Of a DNA stretch of 64,000 nt, positions 1 through 10,811 are shown one piece after another. Position numbers and translations under genes: made by a program. Within the stretch, counting starts at the first letter, position 1; each line of letters starts with the position of its first letter. The DNA comes from Ostrinia nubilalis. Lineage: Eukaryota; Arthropoda; Insecta; Lepidoptera; Crambidae. The DNA lies in the NCBI RefSeq assembly GCF_963855985.1, contig NW_026973571.1, positions 290,001-354,000 of the forward strand. Direction: 5' to 3'. The notes under the pieces were generated by a model that was given only the letters and a program-made list of their open reading frames with translations, had not been told where the DNA came from and did no database searches.

Positions 1-248
1 CACGCTAATGAAGACACCAACATTTGCGACGTGCTATTTTGGACCAACAAAATAAGAACATACCTACCTATACCTACTACCGGCAAGCTCCTTTGGCATC
101 CAGGAACCGCTCGCTCGCTGGTCGTTCACTGGGCCTCGACCAACGTCGTCTCACCCGGCGGGCTAGTACCGCGCTGAGGGCGGGGTAGTGGTGTCAAAGT
201 CGAGCTGAGGGTATGCCCGGAAAATAACCGGCCAGAAGGTTGAAGGAT
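1..248. other. Unassigned GC-rich flank
   Basis: No gene, motif or repeat that I recognise. It is more GC-rich than the AT-rich sequence to its right and leads into the minisatellite. Open frames here are short and repetitive in composition, so no coding call is made. Confidence 0.4.
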
Positions 249-395
249 TGGCTCACAGCATTGGACCGGCGCGGGACGGCGGTCAAGCTCACAGCGTTGG
301 ACCGGCGCAGGACGGCGGTCAAGCTCACAGCATTGGACTGGCGCGGGGTGGTGGTCAAGCTCACAGCAATGGACGGCGGCGGCGGTTAAGTGGAG
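249..395. repeat. 36-bp minisatellite, about four units
   Basis: Units built around GCTCACAGCATTGGACCGG recur with a 36-bp period near 250, 286, 322 and 358, each followed by a GC-rich stretch. Because 36 is a multiple of three, all frames stay open on both strands, which explains the repetitive open frames here. I see no evidence of a protein. Confidence 0.85.
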
Positions 396-721
396 GACAC
401 TGGACCGGCGCGGCGCGGAACGAGGTTGCCCGCGAGTACTTTGGATCACAAGGGTGAGCGATATTGTTTTTCATTTGATTCTTTTGCTGAATACTTGTTG
501 TTGTTAGTTAAAGATTGTCGCCAAGATTGAGTGGCAGACGTTTCAATAATGTTACTGTAATGACCGGTATAGGTCAAATACAAGTAGTCAGCACAGAATA
601 CATTTTATGTTGTGTAATGATTAACGATCGAATTGGAGGAATGCCCATCAGTCTAGTGCCGATTGATTAGTAATAACGGTGATTTGAGTAATGATATTAG
701 TGATGTAAAGGCCACTGAGTG

Positions 722-1140
722 ATAGTCACAGGGATGACTACCACTATGTTCGTAATCACAGGGATGATTGCGATGTGTGATGTAATCACAGGGATGATTA
801 CATAATTTTGACTTGATGACGGACCATAGCCTTTCGACTTATGACGATATCGTGATCACAGGGATGATTGCGATTAGTAATGTAGTCACAGGGATGATTA
901 CATTATTTTGAAACCTATAGTCACAGGGATGACTTGGGGTGTAGTGTGCAGTTACAGGGATAATTGCAATAGTAGTCACAGGGATGATTACTTTATTTTG
1001 AAACCTATAGTCACAGGGATGACTTGGGGTGTAGTGTGCAGTTACAGGGATAATTGCAATAGTAGTCACAGGGATGATTACTAGTGATTGTTACAGGGAT
1101 AACATTCACTCATTTTGAGAGTCACAGGGATGGCTTTCAA
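722..1140. repeat. GTCACAGGGATGA repeats with a 90-bp duplication
   Basis: The core (A)GTCACAGGGATGA(T/C)T recurs about a dozen times with variable spacing. Within it, a 90-bp unit is tandemly duplicated: the phrase GACTTGGGGTGTAGTGTGCA occurs at 931 and again at 1021. This is repeat expansion, not coding sequence. Confidence 0.8.
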
Positions 1141-2592
1141 ATTTGTGGCACTTACATACCTACTATTCATGATGCTTTCTTTAAATTTGACTAAAAGGCA
1201 CTTGTACTTTTTGGCTTTTCTCTAGTATTTTCGTTAAAGTACGATTTATAGGACAAAGGTAGTTTTCAGTTGATGAATTTTCATGTTTTACCATCTGGTA
1301 AAAGGTAGTTGTTTGCAAATTACTATTACGTCCAATCAAGTGATAATTTAATCTTGATTCAAAATAATTTTTGGTTTGGCTCAGTGGTACAAATGGTATC
1401 AAAAAAGGGGGCCGTTAAGAACATGCAATAAATTACGTCACGTGCTCAATTACGCGTGACCTCAGCTGAGTTTACATTGAATGAAGATGTTATTGGAAAT
1501 TATTTCATTCCTAGGTGGTAGGTTCACCACTGATGTGAATATTATTGATACGGACGTACGTGACGGATGTAAATAGACTAAAACTATTAGAATTGCTTAA
1601 ATAGACTTCCTGAATTCCTTGTCGGTTTACCTTGTAGGTACTCGTTTAGTAGAATACGGGCGGTGAGCTTAAAATAAGATTTCATCTTAGGAAAGTAGCA
1701 GCCTTGCCACTTTGCACTTGCGTACCTACTATTCATGATCAATTGAGAAGAATGCCATAGGGTTATGTACCAGTCTAAAGTTGAAGTCGAGGTACATGCT
1801 GATCACAGTTGTGGTGATGATGATTATTTTTTCTGTAATGGGAACTCGAGTTTGCTCTTGAGCCGTAAATCGTGGTGTGTAGTCGGTGAGTGATGCACAC
1901 GGTGGCAGAGGACGTGCTCTTGGTAGACCGTATAGTGAGTAGTCCGTGGGTGATGCACACAGTGTTGTGATGGTACTTAATGGTACAGTTTCAGTAATGG
2001 TGATTACTGTGGCATATGGAGATACTCGAGTGTCCTACGAATTTATTAGTGACTAACATTATTGAAGTGTTGAAGTTAATGATCATGTTACATAGCCCTG
2101 GCTACTTCTATGTTCTTAAAAAGTGTCGATTTTAGAAAATAATTAGGATTGAGTTAGTTTACTTTCATGTTTTAATAGCAGTGATTATGGTAGCGATTGG
2201 TAGTGTAATTATGAACATTGGATTGCAATGAAATTAGAACGCCTGAGGTAGACGTGTCTAATGTAGTACAAAAATGCTAGATAAAGTATTTGGTAGATGA
2301 GTGTACTTGATGGAGGTACATTGCTTTTTCGTGGATGATAATGAATCCCCTACATTCATATGGACATGGACCATAAACCAGTTGTAGGATTAGTCGATCA
2401 AAACTCAATTATTTTAAAGTTACTTTTCTCAGTATCGTAGTATGCAAGTCGCTCAGATTGCTTGCATCTCCCGTGCATTCGTAGTCGTAAGCGTAAATCG
2501 GGCCTGATTTCCCGTAGCAGTGCGGCCATGACTGTGAATGGCATGCGTTTGGCGGGGAGGTGTAAACGATCGCTGTGAGTCCACCGGATTGT

Positions 2593-2707
2593 TTGTATTC
2601 GGGTACCGGAGGGAGGTAGCCCATGATTGTGTTGTATTTGGGTACTGGATGAAAGTAGCCCATGATGTGTTGTATTCGGGTACCGGATGGAGGTAGCCCA
2701 TGTTTGT
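2593..2707. repeat. 38-39-bp tandem repeat, three units
   Basis: Three consecutive units start with TTGTATTCGGGTACCGGA or a close variant at 2593, 2632 and 2670, and each ends in GTAGCCCATG. The units differ by a few substitutions. The overlapping minus-strand frames are translations of this repeat. Confidence 0.8.
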
Positions 2708-3265
2708 GATATGGTATAAGAAACAATCGGATGGAGATGAAAAGTATTGTTTACTGCTTTGCTGACCTTAGTTATTATGATGATGTAGTTTATTGAGTTT
2801 TGATGGACCTTAATCTCTATTGTGTTTTGATAATGTATCAAGCGATCGCTAGGTAGATAGTAGCGTACGTGTGGTACGTGTCTCGCTGTATCGCACCTGC
2901 CGCGTTTCCGAATAGTCATCCGTTAAAATCTAACTGATCGTTGATTATTTCGTATTAAATTCTAATTGACTGTGGGAATAGACGTCTATCTATACTGCAA
3001 ATAGAGACTAATATTTCGAGTTTTCCCGCCATGTCTGACCCACTTTATAATGAGTCAACCCATCTACCTTCATTTCAAATTGTGGAAATCTATGATGGTG
3101 ACCGTTATGTTATAAGATCCCTAATTAACAAACGTGTATTGAGTATTCACATGATCATGTTAGGAAGACCCCTGAAGGCCCAGTACCTATTGAGATTGTG
3201 AGGGAAACGAGTTGGATGACTAAGTTCCATCTAGTTAATTACAAGCACAGGTTTCTCAATAGTTT

Positions 3266-3549
3266 GGTCGGAGATTGTACCAGGATGATGCTGTAGCCGT
3301 AGCCCGTTGGAAATCGGGTCTGCTATGTGGGGTAATCCGTGGGAATTCGGTAGTGTGGTAGTCCTGGGTGGTACAGTCCGATCTTGCCGTGTAGCAAAGG
3401 TCATATGGGTCGGAGACTGTATCAGAATATCGTAGCCGTAGCCTATTAGAAACCGGTATCTGCTCTGAGTAGTCCGTGGGAATTCGGTAGTGCTATATTT
3501 CTGGGTGGTGCAGTAGGATCTGGCCTTGTGTAACTAAGATCATAAAGTC
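3266..3549. repeat. 142-bp tandem duplication
   Basis: Two diverged copies of a 142-bp unit begin with GGTCGGAGA at 3266 and 3408. Both contain the phrases GTAGCCGTAGCC and GTGGGAATTCGGTAGTG in the same order. Nothing coding is visible. Confidence 0.75.
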
Positions 3550-3828
3550 ATTGGTTGATTGACTTAGGCTCCCGAGCTAGGGTAGCAAAATGTGGACCGC
3601 TAATTGTGACACCTGGGGCTCATTTGATTTTTAAGTAATTTTTGGTAATGATGATGTACCACATGGTCTCGGCGACTTCAATGTAGCAATTATTAGGAAT
3701 TATGATTAGTAGTGATTGGATTCCTAAAAGCTAGGTAGTTTCTAATAGTTTGCTATTGTGGTTACTAGTTAGTGACACTAGACATCTACTTGGATGGATT
3801 TTATTTGGAAGAGTGGATAGAGTATAGT

Positions 3829-4001
3829 AAACTAGTTGTAGAAAGAGTAACTAGTTGTAGAAAGAGTAACTAGTTGTAGAAAGAGTAACTAGTTGTAGAA
3901 AGAGTAACTAGTTGTAGAAAGAGTAACTAGTTGTAGAAAGAGTAACTAGTTGTAGAAAGAGTAACTAGTTGTAGAAAGAGTAACTAGTTGTAGAGAGAGT
4001 A
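3829..4001. repeat. 19-bp tandem array, about nine units
   Basis: The unit AACTAGTTGTAGAAAGAGT repeats head to tail about nine times with almost no divergence, then decays at the right edge. The near-identity of units suggests recent expansion or ongoing homogenisation. There are no spacers, so it is not a CRISPR. Confidence 0.9.
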
Positions 4002-4478
4002 TCTAGTAGTACTGAAAGTTTAGTTTCCTCATTTCTGAAAGCACATAAGTTGCTTGAAATAGGATTGGCCGAACGGATACTGTGCTGTTCTTTTGGTTTT
4101 TTCAGATGATCACACGAGGACGTGTGACACGCAGGATGGCCGTGTCGCAGACGGTCATGAGTACGGACACTAAAGTGAAACGCAAGTGCGCCACCTAGCG
4201 GCGAATCGGCGCAACACCGCTTTGGCGCGCTTTGACAGAGTCGTAACGGTCACGGCGGGACGGATCGAACTCACTTTCGCTCCGGACGCCGACAAGAGAA
4301 GACATCGTCACGGAACTGTCCCACGTTTCACCTAGTGCCTATTTTATCGCTCGACGAAGTCTAGATTGTGGTACTAAGAACTAAGTGCTGATTTTGAACT
4401 CTGTTTGACGATTATTAAAAGTGTTCGAACACAAGTCTCATTCTCATTGCACGATACCCTATTTCGCCCACAATATCT

Positions 4479-4504
4479 GAGGTTCGAATCCCTGACGAGC
4501 CGAC
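4479..4504 (+). other. tRNA B-box-like stretch (SINE remnant or primer-binding site)
   Basis: GGTTCGAATCC is a perfect polymerase III B-box, and it is followed by a short arm-like sequence. No matching A-box or cloverleaf is evident upstream, so it is not a tRNA gene. It lies at the left edge of the LX homology. It could be a tRNA-derived SINE remnant or, read on the minus strand, a primer-binding-site-like stretch complementary to a tRNA 3' end. Confidence 0.35.
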
Positions 4505-4549
4505 ATATATAAATTAAACTGGGGGCCAAGTACCGGGTGTTTAAAAGAG

Positions 4550-4720
4550 CCGTTTTTTAATTCACAAAGCCAAAGGTGAAATCGTTTTTAGTAATTTGTC
4601 GCCTAGTCCAATAACACTTAAAGCAAATGTTTTAATAGCTACTTCAATGCTTTTTGGAGCATGTCCAATATGTCATGTAAATCGAATTGTAAAAGACCCC
4701 TCAGCTATGGATACTCTCGA
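4550..4720 (+). pseudogene. Conserved 55-codon frame of unknown function (LX copy A)
   Basis: An open stretch of about 55 codons encodes a peptide containing LTLKANVLIA-like and FGACPICHVNRIVKD-like segments. The same frame occurs at 15563-15733 on the opposite strand with very few amino-acid differences, while much neighbouring LX sequence has no open frame. A one-base difference near 4550 shifts the frame at its left end relative to the other copy. I do not recognise the family. A CPxCH cluster could suggest metal binding, but there are too few cysteines to claim a zinc finger. It may be a remnant of a lost element protein. Confidence 0.35.
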
Positions 4721-6097
4721 TAGAGCTGATGTTATGACTAAGCCCGGACTTAGTTCCGACACGTTCTGGTTAGTTAGATAAGCTTTATACTCTTTTGTGA
4801 AATTATCGCGATTGTATTGCTATAAATCTGACTGAGATAGGACGTAGGTACACGTGCAGTCTTTGATGTCAGGATGAAAAATAATGTACAAATACCACCA
4901 TTACCACTTATCTCATTACAAAAGGGAAAAGGGTTCAGAAATCCATAGATGACTAACTTGATCCATAGCTGCTTATCAATATTATTCAGGACTCTTAAAT
5001 CATATTTAGGTCAGATCTTGATGATAAAGAGAAAAGTCTTTAATGTTCTGTAGCAGTCACTTACTTTAGTCGATGAAAGACAACTTCCATGAGTTGGAGA
5101 CACTAAAAAAGGTGTATTTATCTTTTAGGACTTTCAAAAAAGTTTCTACCGGTTATGCTGCCTTAAGAACCACGTTAAAAAAAGAGAAAAAAAAAATTAG
5201 TTCCGCGAATAGTCCAAATACCAAAATTTAGTCATATAATCTGACGACAACCCATCGAAACATCATAATCTCTTCAAATAGCAGATACAGTAAGGTTGAT
5301 ACCAAATTATTTTTAGTGGTCCTACGTACAGCTAGATGGCAAATATGTTGCGCTAATCGTGATGAAATTGAGCATCACAGACATTCAGAAACACATAATA
5401 TAAGAACACTGTAATTGTACCTATTGGTTTCAAAAACTTGGAAAATTTGTAGAGAAGAAAATTATATTAAGGCCTTAGAAATACATAATTCTGACGAAAG
5501 TACCTTTAGTGTTAATCATAAATCGTGACCATAATTCATTATTTGCCAGATTACGGTTACAAATGGATATAATTGGATATAATATTAACGTTTCGACATG
5601 TTCTTATAAACTTACTAACTTTCACATGGCAGTCATGGCAAGATACACTGTAATTAAATTGATTATGTACTAACATCTAATGGACGTGTATTTATGTGAA
5701 ATAAAAATTTAGATTTAAAAAGAGAAGTTTCCAATATATTCGATATGAGAAGTTTTGAGAAAATTATAAAGTAAAACGATTAATATCTAAATTTCATGCA
5801 AATATCCGTTATTGGTTATAAAATAAGTCATTACGAATAATATAGATCAGGTGAAAATGTATAAGTACCTACAAGATTTTTCTCCGTTTCTTAACATTTG
5901 TTACTGGTTTAATATGAAGAATATAGTTTCTAAAATGCATTATTAATGTTAAAACACTTGTTAACAAGTTGTCATAGAATTGTTTATCATTCTACTATAT
6001 ATGCTCCATATTGTTTTGAAAAGTAATATTAATGATTTTAGAATAAATCCTTATTAGACGTGAATGCCGGGAGGCATCACGGTGTCGGATGGCCGAA

Positions 6098-6907
6098 TGT
6101 AATGATTTTAGAATTTATATTGTATTTTATACGATTATTGGTTACTTTTAAATAGTTATTGCAACAATTTTAGTATTTTAATTGTATTTTAGAAGAACCC
6201 GAAAACCCATTATTAAATTAAAATACTTTATTTGATTACTTCCTAGGCATTTTGCAGACATTAGAATGATTTTAGAATTTATTGTGTATTACATCCAATT
6301 ATTTCATATTTATTATTTAATTTAATTATTTTAGATTTTTATTGTATACATTTTAGTATTTTAAAAATTAAAAAAACAGCTAATTATGAAATAAATCTTT
6401 CTTTAAATCTTTGGACAATTTCACACAGCGCCAGCTAGCCCCAAAGTAAGCAACTCAATGCTTGTGTTATGGGTGCTAGCTTAACGGATATACTACTTAT
6501 ATACTTTTTTTTTTATTTTTTATTAAATACATACATATTATACATACCTATTTACACCCAGACCCGTCACAGAAATTAAAATTCATCATTTCAATTTCTG
6601 CCCGGCCGGGAATCGAACCCGGGACCTCTCGGCATAGTAGTCCGTTCTGAACCACTACACCAAACGGCCGAAATAAGTATTGCATTTGACTAGTTCCGGG
6701 GCATGCCGTCGATAAGTCGTTTTGAACCGGTCGACTTTCACTCATGGAAGGGGAAGTTACCTTATCGCTGGCATGCCGCTGGACAGTCAGTTCGATTTGA
6801 GCGTTCGAAGCGAGAGGTACTATTAGGTTGACGTCATAATGTCGGAATTGTGTAAATCAGTGGTGCTGAAATACAAGTTAAACAACCTACAAGAGTGTTT
6901 CATTTCA
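6098..6907 (+). repeat. LX 3' LTR (copy A) containing a SINE
   Basis: Begins TGTAATGATTTTAG and ends GTGTTTCATTTCA, so it is bounded by TG...CA. Removing the SINE and its duplication (6395-6676) leaves about 527 bp, matching the uninterrupted LTR at 19189-19715. The sequence just outside the start (GAATGCCGGGAGGCATCAC...) is the same in both LX copies. Confidence 0.75.
6395..6669 (-). mobile_element. tRNA-derived SINE, copy 1
   Basis: Read on the minus strand the head (6669 to about 6600) contains an A-box-like TGGTGTAGTGG and a B-box GGTTCGATTCC, so it has an internal polymerase III promoter. The body ends in a tail with the phrase TTGTCCAAAGATTTA. The insertion into the LX LTR is framed by a direct repeat GAAATAA (6388-6394 and 6670-6676). 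A second copy is at 62171-62426. It resembles lepidopteran SINEs of the Metulj type, but the name is from memory and tentative. Confidence 0.8.
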
Positions 6908-7578
6908 AGATGAAACGAGGTACGTGGGATTCTGATAGTTTTAACACTCTTTTCGATCAAATGAGCATTCTCGCGAATCTCTATATTGTATAAATAGATT
7001 GAATCCTATACAATTCTAACGGCGGCCCCGTCAGCCCCAATCGCAAACATTACCAATCAAAATACGTTGTTAGCATCACCACAATCGAACGATAACTCTT
7101 TCTGGTACGAGTTTCTTAATAAATACCCCTTTAAAAAGGCTCATTGTGCTCATAAAATAATGCACCTACAAATGCTTTACCACATCAACAAAGCACTTTA
7201 AACTACAACTATTAGTAGACTGGGCGGCCACCCCCAACACTGAGCCAGCTTACAGCTTGAATTATTAAATTCTAATGTTTTTTGCAAATCAAGAAGCTTA
7301 ATAAGTATGACAAAATGTGCTGAGTGCATCTAACATGTATACCTCTATTTTGCAACAACATATAAATTGTAATGTGACATGCAATAAACGTTTTTGAATT
7401 TGAATTTGAACATGTCAGGAGCGTATCCTGGCTAAAATTCCTAATAAGCATTGTGCGAGGAGCACCCTCCCAGTGCTGGATTTTTGTTCGGCAAAATCAC
7501 CCTGTGCTCGTACTGGTGATATATCTAAAAAATAATCCGACCTTGGTTCTCTAGCCGGTCACTTCAAGCAAAATCAAA
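6908..7578. other. Unassigned spacer with LINE-like tail
   Basis: AT-rich sequence between LX copy A and the gypsy element GY-1. Near 7370-7410 AATAAACG is followed by TTTGAATTTGAATTTGAA, a repeat-type 3' tail typical of a truncated LINE. Nothing else is recognised. Confidence 0.4.
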
Positions 7579-7582
7579 ACAT

Positions 7583-7722
7583 TGTACCGGAGGTATTAGA
7601 GATGAAATCAAACAACAACGTCTGGATACAAACTGATCTTCTATTCAATAAAATATGCGATTATATATTGTTATAAAATGAGGTTACACGTGTATGATTA
7701 ATATTCTTATACTACCACTACA
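7583..7722 (-). repeat. GY-1 3' LTR
   Basis: On the plus strand it reads TGTACCGGAGG...CCACTACA; it is the downstream LTR of the minus-strand element. It is preceded on the minus strand by a purine tract ending AGAGGGAAGA, a good polypurine tract for plus-strand priming. Confidence 0.9.
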
Positions 7723-7834
7723 TCTTCCCTCTAATAGAAAAAAAATTACATTACAGACTAATGTATTTTTTTTTTACACATAAATTAACTATCATAATTA
7801 ATACATTCTTTATGAAGTAATTTTACCTATATCT

Positions 7835-8858
7835 TTACGAATAATACAATTTAGTTCTATTCATATGAATTACATCTACTTTTCCATTCTTTAAAATTTC
7901 TACATTTGGTGTCGAAACTTTTACTACTTTAAAAGGACCTAAATACAATGGATCAAATTTATTACTTGTTTCATTCTTCACTAACACTAAATCGTTTACG
8001 TTATATTTTACAGGATTTATATGCTTATCGTAATTGGATTTTCTTATAATTTTTGTCTTAAGTAAATTGTCTCTTGCTTCTTTTTGTGAAACTTGCAAAC
8101 GGTATTTTAATTCATAAGGATAACTTTCATAATTGTAGATAGGTTCTATTACTTTAACTAGGTAAGATACACTTCTTTCCAAATACTAACTCGTAAGGCG
8201 TAAACTGCATTTCTGAGTGAACTGAAGTATTATACGCAAAACACCAAAATGGTAGCCATTGACTCCATGTTTCTGGATGGTTATCGGTATGTATCCTTAG
8301 AAAAGAATTTAAGTTTTTATGAGATACCTCTAATGCACCGATACTTTGATGGTGATACGCAGTTGAATTCAGTTGGTTAATTTTTAATAGCTTGCACATT
8401 TCCTGGAAAGTTGATGATAAAAATTCCTTACCTCTATCTGTTGCTATCTCCTTGGGTACACCATATCTAAGGATAAAATTATTGACAAAACTTTTTGCAA
8501 CTTCGTCTGTTTTTTTGGAAACCAAAGGGTAAGCTTCAACATATTTGCTTAATTCACGTTGTAAAGTAAGTATATAAGAATAATTTTCACTATCCTTTTC
8601 TAGCGGTCCTACAAGGTCTAAAAATATTTTCTCAAACGCCGAGTTAGCGGTCGTCGTTATAACCATTGGTTCTTTAGTAGGTGTAGAATATTTTTGTCGT
8701 TGGCATTTATCACATCGTTTAACAAAATCTCTAATGTCCTTATCTAAACCCGTCCAATAATAATATTTTTTAATATTATTTGACATTCTTCTCATACCAG
8801 CATGGCCACTACTAGGTAGGAGATGAAAGTCATTCAAAATTACTCGCTTTTCATTCAT
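7835..8858 (-). pseudogene. GY-1 integrase (pol C-terminus), frameshifted
   Basis: The part from 8858 down to about 8160 carries the HHCC zinc-binding module (H...H spacing, then CDKCQRQK) and the D,D35E catalytic triad: LDLVGP, TDRGKEF and the glutamate in GALEVSHK, with exactly 35 residues between the last two. The C-terminal part (8182-7835) contains the GPF/Y-type module (YLGPFKVV) that ends gypsy integrases. A frameshift near 8160-8180 separates the two parts, and another near 8858 separates them from RNase H. The protein would insert reverse-transcribed DNA into chromosomes. This copy cannot make it as one chain. Confidence 0.85.
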
Positions 8859-8859
8859 T

Positions 8860-10011
8860 TCATACCCATTTCATGGGTTCATCTTTATCATCTATTTTTT
8901 CTACATCTTTTAATATACATATTCGCGGTCCGGACCTATCCTTTGTGTTTTTTATTTCTTCTAATAATTTTTCTATAAAATATTCACTTTCTTTATTTTT
9001 AATTATACATAATTCTTCCACATTTATATTTTTACACAATGTATCCAATTCTCTCAAAAATTCAGCTCGTGATATTCGCGATTGAGAATATAGATATTTA
9101 ATATAAATTGTCTTTTTACTTGAAACATAACACAATACTTCACTTTCATGACTTATAAGTTTAAGTTCTTTCATTTTTCTATAATTTTTTATGTCAATAA
9201 ACATTAGTAATACAGAATCTTTCGGTTTGATATTAGTCCCCACGATTTTTGGTTGATCAGGCCAATCATCTGAAGGTACTATATCTACCGATTGATTATT
9301 TGACATATCTTGTAACTTTTTAGTTTGTGCACGCGTCATAACATTCACTATACTCTCGTGCATCTCTTTCATCTCGTTTGAAGATATTCGAGACAACGCG
9401 TCAGCTGCTGCATTGTTCGAACCCTTTATATATTCCACGTCAAAACTGTATTCCTCTAACGCTAATCTAAATTTCATTAATCGACTAGAAGGATCTTTCA
9501 TATTGAAAAGATAAATCAAAGGTCTGCGATCGGTTTGAATTTTAAAATATTTCCCGTATAAATATGGTCGAAAATATTTAACCGCCCACACTATTGCCAA
9601 AAGTTCCTTTTCTATAACAGGATAATTTTTTTCAGCTTTATTAAGAGATCTGCTAGAATAAGCTATTGGTCGGCCATCCTTATTTGATAAAATTGCGCCG
9701 ATAGCATAATTTGATGCATCTGTTTGTAAAATAAATTGATTTTGTTCGGAAAAATCCGGGTACTGTAATACAGGTGGTGATATGATTTTTTCTCTTAGTG
9801 TTTCAAATGAATTTTGACAATTTTGGTCCCAAATAAAAGGTACATTTTTCTTGAAAAGAGCATTTAACGGATGAGCAATTTCGGCAAAATTTTTAATAAA
9901 TTTCCTGTAGTAATTTACAAATGCAACAAATCTTTTTAATTCGTCAATATTATTTGGTCGTGGATAATTTTTTAGTGTTAATTTTTTCAGGATCAGGCAA
10001 TATACCTTCAT
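8860..10011 (-). pseudogene. GY-1 RT thumb/connection and RNase H
   Basis: The frame starts in the RT connection region (FVAFVNYYRKFIKNFAEIA) and continues into RNase H, with TDASNYAIGAIL, EKELLAIVWAVKYFRPYLYG and ADALSRI. The usual TDHRPL motif reads TDRRPL here, an H-to-R change expected in decaying copies. Beyond RNase H is a linker of about 150 residues before the integrase. It follows the RT fragment at 10012-10526 after a frameshift near 10011. Confidence 0.85.
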
Positions 10012-10526
10012 TCGATATCACGTGTCCTAAATATAATATCTCTTTCTTTAAAAAATCTCATTTTTCTGGATTGAGTTTTAAATTAACTTTTCTTAATCGT
10101 TCAAATACGTCTTGTAGATTTTTATTATGAATATTTAGATTTCGTCCAAAAACAATTAAATCATCTAAATAAATAAGGCAATTTTCGTAATTTAATACTA
10201 ATAAAACATAGCACAATAATCGATTGTAACATCTGATTATGCATCCATACATTAATATTGTTGTTAGTTTTAAGTACCTACTACATCGTAAAACTGTCTC
10301 CTGGCCTCCACGACACAGGCTTGCCTAGTGTGGAGTCCAACGTTATTATGTGAAAATATGTAATGATATTTTGGTAATAAACGATTTTTTTTATTTTTTA
10401 TTTTTTTTAAACCTGACAATGCAATATTCATCATGCGAGAGAATGAACTAGGACTTGTTTTTAAGCCCATAGGCATTCTAGTCATTTGGTACTGTCCCGA
10501 ACTAAATGCCGTAAATTTTCTACTAT
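10012..10526 (-). pseudogene. GY-1 RT palm, downstream half, interrupted by a LINE tail
   Basis: From 10526 leftwards the frame carries RMPMGLKTSPSSFSRMM (the fingers/palm motif before the active site). It then breaks, and resumes with YLDDLIVFGR, the catalytic YxDD box, followed by ERLRKVNLKLNPEK. The break is an insertion at about 10193-10410. The upstream half of the RT lies at 19716-20893, on the far side of the LX insertion. Confidence 0.85.
10193..10410 (+). mobile_element. 5'-truncated LINE 3' end inserted in GY-1 RT
   Basis: About 215 bp between two conserved RT segments. It contains CTCCACGACACAGG and GTGTGGAGTCCAACG, then AATAAACG and a T-rich simple tail (TTTTTTTTATTTTTT). TTTAA occurs at both edges and is a possible target duplication. 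The overall look is a dead-on-arrival LINE copy; I cannot name the family. Confidence 0.6.
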
Positions 10527-10811
10527 TGAAATGAAACACTCTTGTAGGTTGTTTAACTTGTATTTCAGCACCACTGATTTACACAATTCCGACATTATGA
10601 CGTCAACCTAATAGCACCTCTCGCTTCGAACGCTCAAATCGAACTGACTGTCCAGCGGCATGCCAGCGATAAGGTAACTTCCCCTTCCATCAGTGAAAGT
10701 CGACCGGTTCAAAACGACTTATCGACGGCATGCCCCGGAACTAGTCAAATGCAATACTTATTTCATAATTAGCTGTTTTTTAATTTTTAAAATACTAAAA
10801 TGTATACAATA

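Larger units (their letters stand above)
460..4478. other. Gene-free region with embedded tandem repeats
   Basis: About 4 kb without a credible gene. It contains four unrelated short tandem arrays, listed separately, separated by AT-rich single-copy-looking sequence with many short GTAG/GATG-rich phrases. Candidate frames are low-complexity or simply translate the repeats. It could be the long untranslated part of a retroelement or degraded satellite, but no LTR or reverse transcriptase motif anchors that idea. Confidence 0.4.
4505..6907 (+). mobile_element. LX family non-coding LTR element, copy A (5'-truncated)
   Basis: This segment matches, in inverse orientation, the left and central part of the LX copy at 10527-19715. 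The shared part runs from the phrase AACTGGGGGCCAAGTACCGG (about 4518) through about 1.6 kb of internal sequence into a 3' LTR at 6098-6907. It lacks the 5' LTR and the 2.3-kb transposon present in the other copy, so it shows the empty site for that insertion. No gag or pol motif is present. I infer a large non-autonomous LTR element. Confidence 0.65.

Noticed and set aside
126..449. Minus-strand cysteine-rich repeat protein
   Set aside because: It is the translation of a 36-bp minisatellite; the plus strand is also open for the same reason.
2398..2919. 173-codon minus-strand frame
   Set aside because: Overlaps a tandem repeat, alternates with other open frames and has no domain or codon pattern.
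3829..4001. CRISPR-like array
   Set aside because: Units are head to tail without unique spacers; a simple tandem repeat in a eukaryotic context.
6600..6670. tRNA gene on the minus strand
   Set aside because: A- and B-boxes are present, but it continues into a SINE body, has target duplications and a second copy at 62171; no full cloverleaf.
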